Below, one piece after another: positions 7,770-15,533 of a DNA stretch of 15,533 bases; position 1 is the stretch's first letter; each line of letters starts with the position of its first letter. A model generated the notes under the pieces. The model was not told the origin of the DNA, ran no database searches, and worked only from the letters and a program-made list of their open reading frames with translations. The stretch spans positions 1 through 15,533 of the forward strand of contig JAIPER010000035.1 in assembly GCA_021737115.1 (NCBI GenBank), written 5' to 3'. Source of the stretch: Desulfohalobiaceae bacterium. Its GTDB lineage: Bacteria; Desulfobacterota; Desulfovibrionia; Desulfovibrionales; Desulfothermaceae. The position numbers were made by a program, and so were the translations under genes.

Positions 7770-9824
7770 TCATATGATATTAATTGGCAGCCCGATCAAA
7801 AAACTGGTTCCCTGTCCCTCCTCGGTCTCAAAGGTCAAGGATCCGTCATGCTTGTCAACGACGGTGGAATAGGCCAGGGACAGCCCTTGTCCTGTGCCTT
7901 TGCCGTCCTCTTTCGTCGTGTAAAAGGGATCAAATACATAGGGTCTGCTTTTTTGAGGAATTCCTTTGCCGGTGTCCGTGATCCTGATTAGGACTTCATC
8001 CTGCAGATGTTGGGTGGTTACGGTGATGATCCCTTTTTCACTGTTTTGACCCTGGACAACATCGGCGATGGCATGGGCTGCATTGATGATGATGTTCAAA
8101 AAGGCCTGATTCATTTCACCGGCCAGACAGGGAACCAGGGGCAGATCCTTTTCCAGATCGAACTCCAGGGCGGCCACATACTTCCATTCGTTTCTGGTTA
8201 TGGTTCCAGTGTTTTGCAAGGCCTTGTTGATGTCCACCGGAACCTTTTCCTCCCCGCCGGGATGGGAAAAGTCTTTCATGGAGCGGACGATGGTACTCAC
8301 CCGTTCCACCCCCTCCAGGGTCTGTTCTATGGCCCGAGGGATTTCCTCCTCAATAAATTCGAGATCAGCCTCTTCAATGGCCCGGGCTGCTTCCTCAACT
8401 GCTTCGCTCACGTCTTCACCTGACTGAATCGTGGCGACCAAATGGTTGGATTTTCCCAAAACCAGTGAGAGTTCTTCAAAGGCCTCCTTGAAAAAACGGG
8501 TGTTGTCTCCCACATACTGGATGGGGGTGTTGATCTCATGGGCGATCCCGGCAGCCAGCTGACCGATGGATTCCAGTTTTTGAGCCTGGATCAGTTGACT
8601 CTCCAGATTCTTTCTCTCAGTGATGTCCGCCCCCATGAACACGAGGCCGGAGAAAACATCGTGCTCATCAAAGTACGGCGAAATAGATAAGCCCAAAAGA
8701 CCTTTCTTACCATCCGCTCTCTGAAAATTCAATTCAATTCCCCTGATCGGGTGCCCTTTCGTCCTGCACTCATCAATCTCCTTCTGCAGTCTTGCCCAAT
8801 CCCATGAAAGCGGGACATCCAAAAGCGACTTGCCCACGACTTCGGTTTCCTGCAGGCCGAAGAATGCGGCAGCCTGTTGGTTCCACTGGCTGATGCGCCA
8901 CGAGGACGTGATTTGGATGAGGATTGAGGAGATTGCGGAAAAGATGTTTTCCAACTCTACATAGGCTTCCCTGAGAGCTGTACGCGTTGCCTTCTGGCTG
9001 GTAATGTCTCTGAAAAAAGCCAGGGTTACCGATTTGTCCTGATAACTGGTTTGGGTGACCGAGACTTCCAGGTCGATTGCTTGACCGTCTCTGTGTCGGC
9101 CCAGGAATTCATAACGATCCGGGGCGTCTAGTCCCTGGAATCGTCTGGCATTGATGTCCAGAATCCGCTGGAGGTCATCCGGATGGATATACATGGAAAT
9201 GTCTTGACCGACACACTCTTCCGGACTTGTTGCTCCAAAGATGTCAGCAAACTTGGCATTGACGTAGAGCACCCGTCCTTTATGGTGGATTAAAATGCCG
9301 TCATTGGAATGTTCAATAGCGATCCTGAATTTTTCTTCGCTCTCTTGGCAAGCCTGGCGGCTTTTTTGCAAATCATCAACCGCCTGTTCGAGTTCCCTGG
9401 TTCGTTCTTTAACTTTTTCTTCGAGTTCCTGCGTGTACCTGCGGTTTTCCATCTCCAGGCGCCTGTGCTGCAGCCCATTTTGCACAAAAAGCTGCAACTC
9501 GTTGTGTCGCAACGGCTTGGTCAGATAGGCGTAGGCACCGGTTTCCATGGCTGCTTCAGCCGTATCGCGATCTTCCAGCATGCTCAGGAACATGACGATC
9601 ATATCCGGATAGGTGGACTTGACATAGCGGGTTAACTCCAGACCGGATTCTCCAGGCATTTTGATGTCGGTCAGGAGCAGGGCAAATTCTTCCTTCTGGA
9701 GCAGTTCTCTGGCTTCAGCGGCGTTTTTGGCCTGCGCATAGGTGTAGCCCCAACGCTCTAAAAACAAGCTTACGATTTCCAGAATATTTGACTCGTCATC
9801 GACAATCAGGATTTTTTCAGTCAT
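7770..9824 (-). CDS. Soluble histidine kinase, REC-PAS-PAS-HisKA-HATPase
   Basis: This 684-aa kinase has no signal peptide or TM helix and should be cytoplasmic. An N-terminal REC (1-120) carries D9/D10, D53 in LTDIKMP and K103, so the kinase is probably itself an acceptor of phosphate from another kinase. A coiled coil (about 122-165) leads to PAS (about 163-280) and PAS (about 288-405). HisKA has H429 in AAGIAHEINTP followed by a long acidic helix region (about 465-500). HATPase has N581, DTGKGI (617-622), FDPFYTTK and GTGQGLSL. A longer GTG-initiated frame begins at 9851, but ATG 9824 is preferred: AAAAGG lies 8 nt upstream and the resulting MTEKILIVDDE start matches the paralogous regulator downstream. 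Two REC output proteins follow immediately and are its likely phosphotransfer partners (inference from spacing). Confidence 0.93.
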   Translation of the reverse strand: MTEKILIVDDESNILEIVSLFLERWGYTYAQAKNAAEARELLQKEEFALLLTDIKMPGESGLELTRYVKSTYPDMIVMFLSMLEDRDTAEAAMETGAYAYLTKPLRHNELQLFVQNGLQHRRLEMENRRYTQELEEKVKERTRELEQAVDDLQKSRQACQESEEKFRIAIEHSNDGILIHHKGRVLYVNAKFADIFGATSPEECVGQDISMYIHPDDLQRILDINARRFQGLDAPDRYEFLGRHRDGQAIDLEVSVTQTSYQDKSVTLAFFRDITSQKATRTALREAYVELENIFSAISSILIQITSSWRISQWNQQAAAFFGLQETEVVGKSLLDVPLSWDWARLQKEIDECRTKGHPIRGIELNFQRADGKKGLLGLSISPYFDEHDVFSGLVFMGADITERKNLESQLIQAQKLESIGQLAAGIAHEINTPIQYVGDNTRFFKEAFEELSLVLGKSNHLVATIQSGEDVSEAVEEAARAIEEADLEFIEEEIPRAIEQTLEGVERVSTIVRSMKDFSHPGGEEKVPVDINKALQNTGTITRNEWKYVAALEFDLEKDLPLVPCLAGEMNQAFLNIIINAAHAIADVVQGQNSEKGIITVTTQHLQDEVLIRITDTGKGIPQKSRPYVFDPFYTTKEDGKGTGQGLSLAYSTVVDKHDGSLTFETEEGQGTSFLIGLPINII

Positions 9825-9832
9825 CAAAAAAG

Positions 9833-9838
9833 CCTTTT
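9833..9838 (-). promoter_or_regulatory. Ribosome-binding site deciding the kinase start
   Basis: AAAAGG lies 8 nt before ATG 9824. It supports this start over the upstream in-frame GTG at 9851, which would add nine residues not expected before a receiver domain. Confidence 0.6.
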
Positions 9839-9840
9839 CT

Positions 9841-9874
9841 GTTCTCAGCACATTGTGTTTCTGCTATAAAGAAC
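9841..9874 (-). repeat. Imperfect inverted repeat in the gap between two kinases
   Basis: In transcript direction GTTCT pairs with AGAAC and, inside it, AGCA pairs with TGCT, separated by an unpaired TTAT on one side. It fills half of the 65-bp gap (9825-9889). There is no T-run after it, so it is not a standard terminator; it may be an RNA-processing or spacer structure, or chance. Confidence 0.2.
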
Positions 9875-9889
9875 AACAAAATCCAAAAA

Positions 9890-12800
9890 TTAACCCTCTT
9901 TAAAGATATCCGCGATCACTTGGGCCAGTTCGTTTCTTCGGATGGGTTTGTGTAGAAAGGCTCGAATGCCAATGGCTTCGGCCTGCTTGGGAGAGAAGGT
10001 TGTTGAATAACCGGAACAAAGGACAATAGGGAGTTTGGGACGCATGGCATGGATTTCTCTGGCCAGTTTGTCTCCGGTCAAGTGGGGCATGGTCAGGTCT
10101 GTCACCACCAGATCGAAACGGTCGGGATCAGCCCGCAGGAGTTCCAGGGCCTCCAGACCGCTGCTGCGTGTTTCCACTCGATACCCCAGATTCTCCAGCA
10201 TCATCTTGGAGAACTCCACAATCGGCGGTTCGTCGTCCACGAACAAGACGTGGCCGCTGCCGCCAGGCAACGGCGGCTGCTCTTCACGAGCAGCTATCTG
10301 TTCTTCAAACGTCCTTTCAGATTCGACAACCGGCAGGAGCACCTTGAATTCGGCTCCCTGGTCGGGTGCGCTGGAAACGGAAATCGAACCGCGAAGATTC
10401 TGAACAATGGAGTAGACCATAGCCAGGCCCAAACCCGTGCCCTCGCCTTTTTCCTTCGTGGTGAAGTAGGGATCGAAAATCGAATCCTTAATCCCAAGGG
10501 GGATGCCCGGGCCGGTGTCGCGTACCGAGAGCTGAACATAACGCCCTGGCAAGAGATCAGGAAAAGCGGTCTTCTTTTGAAGCTCCACAGAAGTCTGCTT
10601 CAGGCAGACGGTGAGCGTTCCACCGTTGTCCTGCATGGACTGAACTGCATTGGTGCAGAGGTTCATGACCACTTGATGAATCTGCGTCGCATCGGCTATG
10701 AGAATAGGCAGGTCCTTGGCAATGGATTCATTGATGGCGATGGTCGAAGGGGAGGAGGATCGGAGCATTTTGAGGGCTTCCTTGACGATAAGATCCATCT
10801 GCAGAGGCTTTGGTTCCTCCTCCGTTTGCCGGCTGAAGTGTAATATCTGGCGAACCAGGCTCGTGGCTCTTCCACCGGACTCAAGCACTTGTTGCAGAAA
10901 TTGATGGATCTTGGATCCTTTGTCTGTCTTAGACAGAGCCAACTCGGTGTAGCCTAGAATGCTGCTCAGTATGTTGTTGAAATCGTGAGCAATGCCTCCG
11001 GCCAGGGTCCCGATGGCCTCCATCTTCTGAGCCTGCCTCAGGTTGGCTTCGAGCTTGGATCTCTCTTCTTCCGCTTTGATGCGCTCTGTAACATCACGTA
11101 TTAATCCAATATAACCCGTAATTTCCCCCATTTTGTTCTTAAGAAAAAAGACATTGGTCTCTCCGGTGAAGACCTCTCCGGATTTCTTTTTGTAGTTGAT
11201 AGTATAGATAAATTTCGATGTGCCAATGTTTTTTCGTATCTCTTCCCCCATTTTTTCGAATTCTTCATAATCGTTGTAGACCGCGTATGTTTTCAGGCTC
11301 TTGATTTCATCCCGGGTGTATCCGAACAGTTCGGCAAAGGCTGTGTTGCAGTCGATAATGTTTCTGTTGGTGTCCGCCACCATGATGGCATCGCGGATGC
11401 TGTTGAAGAGCTCTTTGTATTTTGCTTCGCTTTCCAGCAGTGCTTCTTTTGACTGCTCCTGGGCCGTGATGTCCTGGTCGGCTCCAAACAACTTCATGAC
11501 CTTGCCGGAGGCGTCCAGCCTGGTCTCGCCGTAGGCGCGGATGATTTTCACATCCCCCGAGTCCTGGCGTACGATACGATGTACAATATCATATGGTTCG
11601 CCTGTCTGAGAGGCTCTGGTCAATGCCTGGTGGACCTTTTCCCTGTCTTGTGGATGTGTGATCGGCAACAGTTCGGCAGTCGTGAAACTGGCCTTCGAAC
11701 AGCCGTGGGTGCGGAGCCAGTTGTCGGACATGGTCCAGGTGTCGTTCTGGATATCCCACTCCCAGCCGCCGAGTCCGGCCACTTTCTCGGCCTCGGCGAG
11801 GATTGTCCGGCTTTTGTCAAGCTCCATTTCAGCCTGTTTGCGCTTGGTGATCTCGGAGGCGAACCCGATGTTGGCTGTGCGTCCTTCCCAGGTTGACAGC
11901 ACTCCTCTGGTCTCGACCCATTTCTCGGTTCCATGTGCATCGATGATCCTGTGTTCCACAATATCTTCAACCGGATTTCCGGCCAGACGAACCTCGATCC
12001 GGTCCTTAATCAGGTCCCGGTCTTCCGGGTGTACATCCTGCATAATTGGAGCCCCGACAAGTTCCTCCCTGGTGCGTGCGAAGAGTCGGAGGCCATACTC
12101 GTTGACATATTTATAGACCCCGTCTTGCAGAACAAAAATGCCTTCATTGGCGTTTTCCACCACCAGACGGTACTTTCGTTCACTTTCTTGCAGGGCATTT
12201 TTATCCTGTTTGCGAAGCTCCTGCAGCTCTATGTCATAGAGAGCAAAGCCAATGTCATCGGCAACCTCTTGGAACAAATATTGTTCCTCTTCGTCTGCTG
12301 CCAGAAAAGCAGGTACAGAGACCGTTGCCGACCCAAAGGTTCGGCCCCCATGCTCCAGACGGACCGTAAGGCAGGCCAAACCGGAATTTGGAGTCTTCAG
12401 AGGGCAGCCGGAGCAGTTGGAAACAGTGTCTTCCATGGCCAGAATCCCTGATTTGGCCAACCCCTTTTGCACACAAAAAGGAAAATCCCGCTTTTCCAGC
12501 TTTTCGAGCATGGAGCGAAAATCCTCGCCCAATCCGGCTTCTGCAGAGTCAAGAAGCCCGCCTGCGTCCCGAAGCAGAACGATCCATGCATTCATGTACC
12601 CGCGGGATTCGACAAGACAGTCGCACACTTTCTGGATCAACCTGGTTTTGTCTTTTTCCCGGACTATGAACTGGTTGACATTGCGGATGGCCTGCAAGAT
12701 CCTGTTCAGATGTTCGATCCTTTCCTCGGCCTCCCGGTGCTTACGGTTGACCTCTTTTTGCTCCAGGGCGCTTCTTACTGCCGGAACAAGCCGTTTGACA

Positions 12801-13126
12801 TGTTCCTTGATCACGTAGTCCCAGGCCCCGGCTTTCATACATTCTACCGCCGTTTCTTCGTTCATGGAGCCGGTTAATACGATAAACGGGACTTCCGGTT
12901 CATATTCCAAGGCAAGCTTGAGGGCAGTCATTCCGTCAAAGGAGGGCATGAGGTAATCGGATACAATAAGCTCTGGTTTGAACTCCTGCAGGGCCTGCAG
13001 GTACTCGTCTTGAGTGTCTACCCGTCTGAATTCACAGGGGCTGATTTCTTTTGATATCTCCCGCTCAGCCAGTTCCGCATCACTGGGCAGGTCTTCGACA
13101 ATGAGAATACGCATCTTTTGTACCAT
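9890..13126 (-). CDS. Soluble hybrid histidine kinase, REC-GAF-PASx3-HisKA-HATPase-REC
   Basis: This 1078-aa cytoplasmic kinase has receivers at both ends. REC1 (5-125) has E11/D12, D57 in VSDYLMP, T85 and K107, but the residue after the lysine is E rather than P. A coiled coil leads to a GAF-like domain (about 137-300) with C218, C238 and C241, spaced C-x19-C-x2-C and followed by PL. Three PAS domains follow (about 312-430, 440-555, 563-685). HisKA has H714 in AGGIAHDFNN; HATPase has N822/N826, DTGPGI (870-875) and GTGLGL. REC2 (about 957-1075) has D964/D965, D1010, S1038 and K1060. Presence of two receivers and no HPt suggests a relay needing an external phosphotransfer protein (inference). 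No clear Shine-Dalgarno precedes ATG 13126; ATG 13114 (residue 5) is an alternative. An ACGGA/TCCGT inverted repeat lies just ahead of the start. Part of the third PAS (11101-11280) is notably AT-rich. The 125-bp gap upstream (13127-13251) holds no ORF or clear terminator. Confidence 0.93.
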   Translation of the reverse strand: MVQKMRILIVEDLPSDAELAEREISKEISPCEFRRVDTQDEYLQALQEFKPELIVSDYLMPSFDGMTALKLALEYEPEVPFIVLTGSMNEETAVECMKAGAWDYVIKEHVKRLVPAVRSALEQKEVNRKHREAEERIEHLNRILQAIRNVNQFIVREKDKTRLIQKVCDCLVESRGYMNAWIVLLRDAGGLLDSAEAGLGEDFRSMLEKLEKRDFPFCVQKGLAKSGILAMEDTVSNCSGCPLKTPNSGLACLTVRLEHGGRTFGSATVSVPAFLAADEEEQYLFQEVADDIGFALYDIELQELRKQDKNALQESERKYRLVVENANEGIFVLQDGVYKYVNEYGLRLFARTREELVGAPIMQDVHPEDRDLIKDRIEVRLAGNPVEDIVEHRIIDAHGTEKWVETRGVLSTWEGRTANIGFASEITKRKQAEMELDKSRTILAEAEKVAGLGGWEWDIQNDTWTMSDNWLRTHGCSKASFTTAELLPITHPQDREKVHQALTRASQTGEPYDIVHRIVRQDSGDVKIIRAYGETRLDASGKVMKLFGADQDITAQEQSKEALLESEAKYKELFNSIRDAIMVADTNRNIIDCNTAFAELFGYTRDEIKSLKTYAVYNDYEEFEKMGEEIRKNIGTSKFIYTINYKKKSGEVFTGETNVFFLKNKMGEITGYIGLIRDVTERIKAEEERSKLEANLRQAQKMEAIGTLAGGIAHDFNNILSSILGYTELALSKTDKGSKIHQFLQQVLESGGRATSLVRQILHFSRQTEEEPKPLQMDLIVKEALKMLRSSSPSTIAINESIAKDLPILIADATQIHQVVMNLCTNAVQSMQDNGGTLTVCLKQTSVELQKKTAFPDLLPGRYVQLSVRDTGPGIPLGIKDSIFDPYFTTKEKGEGTGLGLAMVYSIVQNLRGSISVSSAPDQGAEFKVLLPVVESERTFEEQIAAREEQPPLPGGSGHVLFVDDEPPIVEFSKMMLENLGYRVETRSSGLEALELLRADPDRFDLVVTDLTMPHLTGDKLAREIHAMRPKLPIVLCSGYSTTFSPKQAEAIGIRAFLHKPIRRNELAQVIADIFKEG

Positions 13127-13251
13127 AGAACGGAGTTTGCATTCAGTTCCGTCAGAAGAAATCTATTGCTGCTGATAGCTGTTTTGTAATTTTCCCGTGA
13201 ACAAGATTTTTTCGTCTGGGTTCAGGGTTCCGAGTTTGAAGCTGTATGGTT

Positions 13252-13692
13252 TTACGGACCTTGATTCACCAGGAGCCAGTACAGGCCAACTTGGGTCATG
13301 GCTTTGATAAATTCCTGAAAGCCAACAGGCTTGACCACGTAGCTGTTCACACCCAGGGCATAGGCTTCCTTGATGTCTGGATCCTCGCGTGATGAGGTCA
13401 CTACCACCACCGGAATGAAGTGGGTCCGTTCGTCCTGCTTCATGGCCCGCAGCACTTCCAGGCCGTTGATTTTCGGGAGTTTCAGGTCAAGAAGCACGAC
13501 CTTGGGGCCATCGCTCTCGACTCTGGAGGCATACTGACCACGGCAGAACAAAAAATCGAGGGCTTCGGCTCCGTCTTCAACAGTATGAATCTGGTTGGCC
13601 AGGTGCTGTTTTTTCAGTGCCCTGATAGTCAACTCAGCATCCTGGGGATTGTCCTCCACCAGCAAGACATCTACAATATTTTTGATATTCAT
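13252..13692 (-). CDS. Rcp1-like single-domain response regulator
   Basis: This 146-aa stand-alone receiver belongs to the group typified by cyanobacterial Rcp1, partners of phytochrome-type kinases. Features seen are LLVEDNPQDAELT (E13/D14), the phospho-acceptor D69 in VVLLDLKLPKINGLEVL, T99 in VVVVTSS, and K121 in SYVVKPVGFQEF. The long loop between strand 2 and D69, including an FLFCRGQYA stretch, is typical of this group. There is no output domain, so it must act by shuttling phosphate or by protein contact. The frame extends ten residues further up to an ATG at 13722, but a perfect AGGAG lies 7 nt before ATG 13692. It follows the Cache-HAMP-PAS kinase by 64 bp, and that kinase is its likely partner. 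Confidence 0.95.
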   Translation of the reverse strand: MNIKNIVDVLLVEDNPQDAELTIRALKKQHLANQIHTVEDGAEALDFLFCRGQYASRVESDGPKVVLLDLKLPKINGLEVLRAMKQDERTHFIPVVVVTSSREDPDIKEAYALGVNSYVVKPVGFQEFIKAMTQVGLYWLLVNQGP

Positions 13693-13699
13693 CTGCTTT

Positions 13700-13704
13700 C
13701 TCCT
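13700..13704 (-). promoter_or_regulatory. Strong Shine-Dalgarno AGGAG deciding the regulator start
   Basis: AGGAG is placed 7 nt before ATG 13692, and sets the start at 13692 instead of the upstream in-frame ATG at 13722. It is the best ribosome-binding site in the window. The remaining 64-bp gap (13693-13756) shows no terminator, in keeping with cotranscription with the kinase. Confidence 0.8.
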
Positions 13705-13756
13705 CATATCTGTGAAAGCCATTATTTAATATGCTCCGGCTCTACCTGGATATACA

Positions 13757-15533
13757 TCAAGGTTTCGGAAGGCTGAAGCTGAAAATCGCACCGGTTCCCG
13801 GTTCTCCCTCAGCCCAGACTCTACCTCCGTGACGCAGAACGGCCCGTTGCACGTTGGCCAGACCGACACCGGTGCCTTCAAACTCCTTCTGGCTGTGCAG
13901 ACGTTGAAAGACCCCGAAGAGCTTGTCCGCATACTGCATGTCGAACCCAGCCCCGTTGTCCCGGATTGAATAGACGAGTTCGTCCTTTGTAGCCTCACCA
14001 CTCACTGTGATAGCGGCCTGATCCAGTTTGGATGTGTATTTTAAGGCGTTGGATATCAGGTTCGTCCAGATCTGGCGTACCAGGGTGGGGTCTGCGTTGG
14101 CGCGGGGCATGTCTTTTACCAGGAAAGCATGGCGTTTTCTGTCTTCAGCAGCTGTTAACTCGTGAAATATTGAATGAGCCAGAACGTCCATATCGATTTC
14201 CGAATACTGCAACTCCGTCCTTCCAAGGCGGGAATACCCGAGCAGGGCGTCGATTAGCTGACCCATTCTGGAGGCTTCGCTGCAGACCACCTCCAACAGG
14301 CGGCGGCCCTCGTCATCGAGCACAGGGGTGTAATCCTCTTCAAGAATACGGGTATAGCCGTCGATGGCTCGCAAGGGGGCGCGCAGGTCATGGGATACGG
14401 AATAGGCAAAGGCTTCCAACTCCTTGTTTGCAGACTGGAGTTGGTCTGTTTTGCGCCTCAAGACCGACTCCTTTTCTTTGAGTTCGGTAATGTCGTTGAA
14501 GAGAAGCAGCAGGTGGTTGTCGGATTTCATTCGAAACGTGCCCAGACGACAGTCCAGATGGCACCTTTTGCCGAAAGTGGTGGTGACCAGAACCGACGTC
14601 CTTTGTGTTTGGCCGGTTCGAAGGCTCTCTTCGGCACAGGTCAACAAATCTGTTTTTTGCCAGGACTCGATGGTTCTGAAGTTCTGGCTGTACACTTCCT
14701 CCTGGGAACCACCGACCAAACGAGCGGCGCTTTGGTTGGCCAATACGCATTGTCCTTCTTCATTATACACAACGATACCGATGGGAGAATGGTGCATGAT
14801 ACTGTCCCGGAAAGCGTTCATGTCCTCCAATTCGGCTGTGCGTGCGGCCACCCTGTGTTCCAACTCCTGGTTCAGCTCTCTTAATTCTTCCCGGGAGACC
14901 GTGGTTTCTTCTAGCTGCTCTGTCATTTTGTTAAATGACGCCGAGAGTTCCCCGATCTCGTCTTGGGTTGAGATAGCCACACGATGCTCCAGGTTGCCCC
15001 GGCCGACTTCCCGGGTGCCGGCCACCAAGAGGCGGACCGGATTGGAGATGGACCGAGCCAGGTATGTGCTGATTACGAAAACAGCAGCAATAATCGCCAG
15101 GGTGATCCAGGTGATTGTCCAGGCCAGCTTGTGGATGGGAGCAAAGGCTTCAGCCTGATCGATTTCGCTGATGATACCCATCTGTTTATTCTTGAGCCAA
15201 TGGTAGGCTCCCATGACCGGCACACCTCGGTAGTCCGTATAAAACCCAACACCGGTTTTCCCGGACAGGCAGGTTTCTACGCCTTTGGTGTGGACTGTCT
15301 TCTGCAGGGCATAATTCTGCCCGAAGCGCGGTTCGGTCACAAAAAAATGGGCGGTGTTGACCAGATAGGTATCCTCTGACGAGCGAAGCTCACGTCCTCG
15401 CTTCATGATTTGGCTGAGTTCATCCAAATCGAGTCGACCGGCAAGAACTGCCAGCAATTTTCCTTGAGCATCTTTGACAGGTGTGCCGATGGTCATGGTT
15501 GGCTGCTGAATCGCTTTGGAGAAGTAGATACCC
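13757..15533 (-). CDS. Cache-HAMP-PAS sensor histidine kinase, N-terminus beyond window edge
   Basis: The frame is open to the window end, so the first methionine seen (15496) is internal. Twelve more residues, GIYFSKAIQQPT, precede it and match the middle of a dCache periplasmic sensor. Counting from that methionine: Cache remainder 1-118, TM helix about 124-147, HAMP about 147-200, coiled coil about 200-225, PAS about 227-340, HisKA with H369 in YSVSHDLRAPLRAIDG, HATPase with a TNLISNALKY N-box, RDNGAGFD and GTGVGLANVQ, ending in FSFSLPKP. The SHDLRAPLRAIDG H-box is the type found in phytochrome-like kinases that signal to Rcp1-type regulators, one of which is encoded next. The sensor is periplasmic Cache, not a bilin-binding domain. 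Its ligand is unknown; Cache domains often bind amino acids or carboxylates. Confidence 0.93.
   Translation of the reverse strand, partial: GIYFSKAIQQPTMTIGTPVKDAQGKLLAVLAGRLDLDELSQIMKRGRELRSSEDTYLVNTAHFFVTEPRFGQNYALQKTVHTKGVETCLSGKTGVGFYTDYRGVPVMGAYHWLKNKQMGIISEIDQAEAFAPIHKLAWTITWITLAIIAAVFVISTYLARSISNPVRLLVAGTREVGRGNLEHRVAISTQDEIGELSASFNKMTEQLEETTVSREELRELNQELEHRVAARTAELEDMNAFRDSIMHHSPIGIVVYNEEGQCVLANQSAARLVGGSQEEVYSQNFRTIESWQKTDLLTCAEESLRTGQTQRTSVLVTTTFGKRCHLDCRLGTFRMKSDNHLLLLFNDITELKEKESVLRRKTDQLQSANKELEAFAYSVSHDLRAPLRAIDGYTRILEEDYTPVLDDEGRRLLEVVCSEASRMGQLIDALLGYSRLGRTELQYSEIDMDVLAHSIFHELTAAEDRKRHAFLVKDMPRANADPTLVRQIWTNLISNALKYTSKLDQAAITVSGEATKDELVYSIRDNGAGFDMQYADKLFGVFQRLHSQKEFEGTGVGLANVQRAVLRHGGRVWAEGEPGTGAIFSFSLPKP

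Noticed and set aside
10049..10843. 264-aa open frame on the plus strand
   Set aside because: Antisense to the kinase core and REC2 of the hybrid kinase; no known motif.

Overview
All recognisable genes in this window lie on the minus strand, so transcription runs from high to low coordinates. Every one of the eight genes is a signal-transduction gene. Codon usage is moderately GC-rich. The proteins (PocR-GGDEF, REC-HDOD, REC-HD, multi-PAS hybrid kinases, GAF domains with a C-x19-CxxCPL motif) resemble those of Desulfobacterota (deltaproteobacteria), perhaps a Desulfovibrionales-type sulfate reducer. This taxonomic call is an inference from protein style only; the window has no rRNA, metabolic or housekeeping gene to test it.

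Layout in transcription order: (1) >15533-13757, a membrane histidine kinase (Cache sensor-TM-HAMP-PAS-HisKA-HATPase) whose N-terminus lies outside the window; (2) 13692-13252, an Rcp1-like single-domain response regulator; (3) 13126-9890, a soluble hybrid kinase REC-GAF-PAS-PAS-PAS-HisKA-HATPase-REC; (4) 9824-7770, a REC-PAS-PAS-HisKA-HATPase kinase; (5) 7765-6545, a REC-HDOD regulator; (6) 6548-5424, a REC plus degenerate HD-GYP regulator; (7) 5333-1272, a periplasmic-sensing hybrid kinase with two tandem solute-binding domains, TM, two PAS, GAF, HisKA, HATPase and REC; (8) 1125-<1, a PocR-coiled coil-GGDEF diguanylate cyclase whose C-terminus is cut by the window edge.

Genes 4-6 are the most tightly packed (4-nt gap, then a 4-nt ATGA overlap) and probably form one translationally coupled kinase/effector module. 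Genes 1-2 look like a kinase/regulator pair. Gene 7 is preceded by a hairpin plus T-run that may separate or attenuate its expression. In total there are four kinases and seven receiver domains, but no DNA-binding output and no recognisable HPt domain. The visible outputs are a diguanylate cyclase, an HDOD protein and a catalytically degraded HD-GYP protein, so the cluster looks like a post-transcriptional network linked to cyclic-di-GMP. No mobile element, CRISPR array, tRNA or rRNA was seen. All intergenic gaps are under 150 bp.
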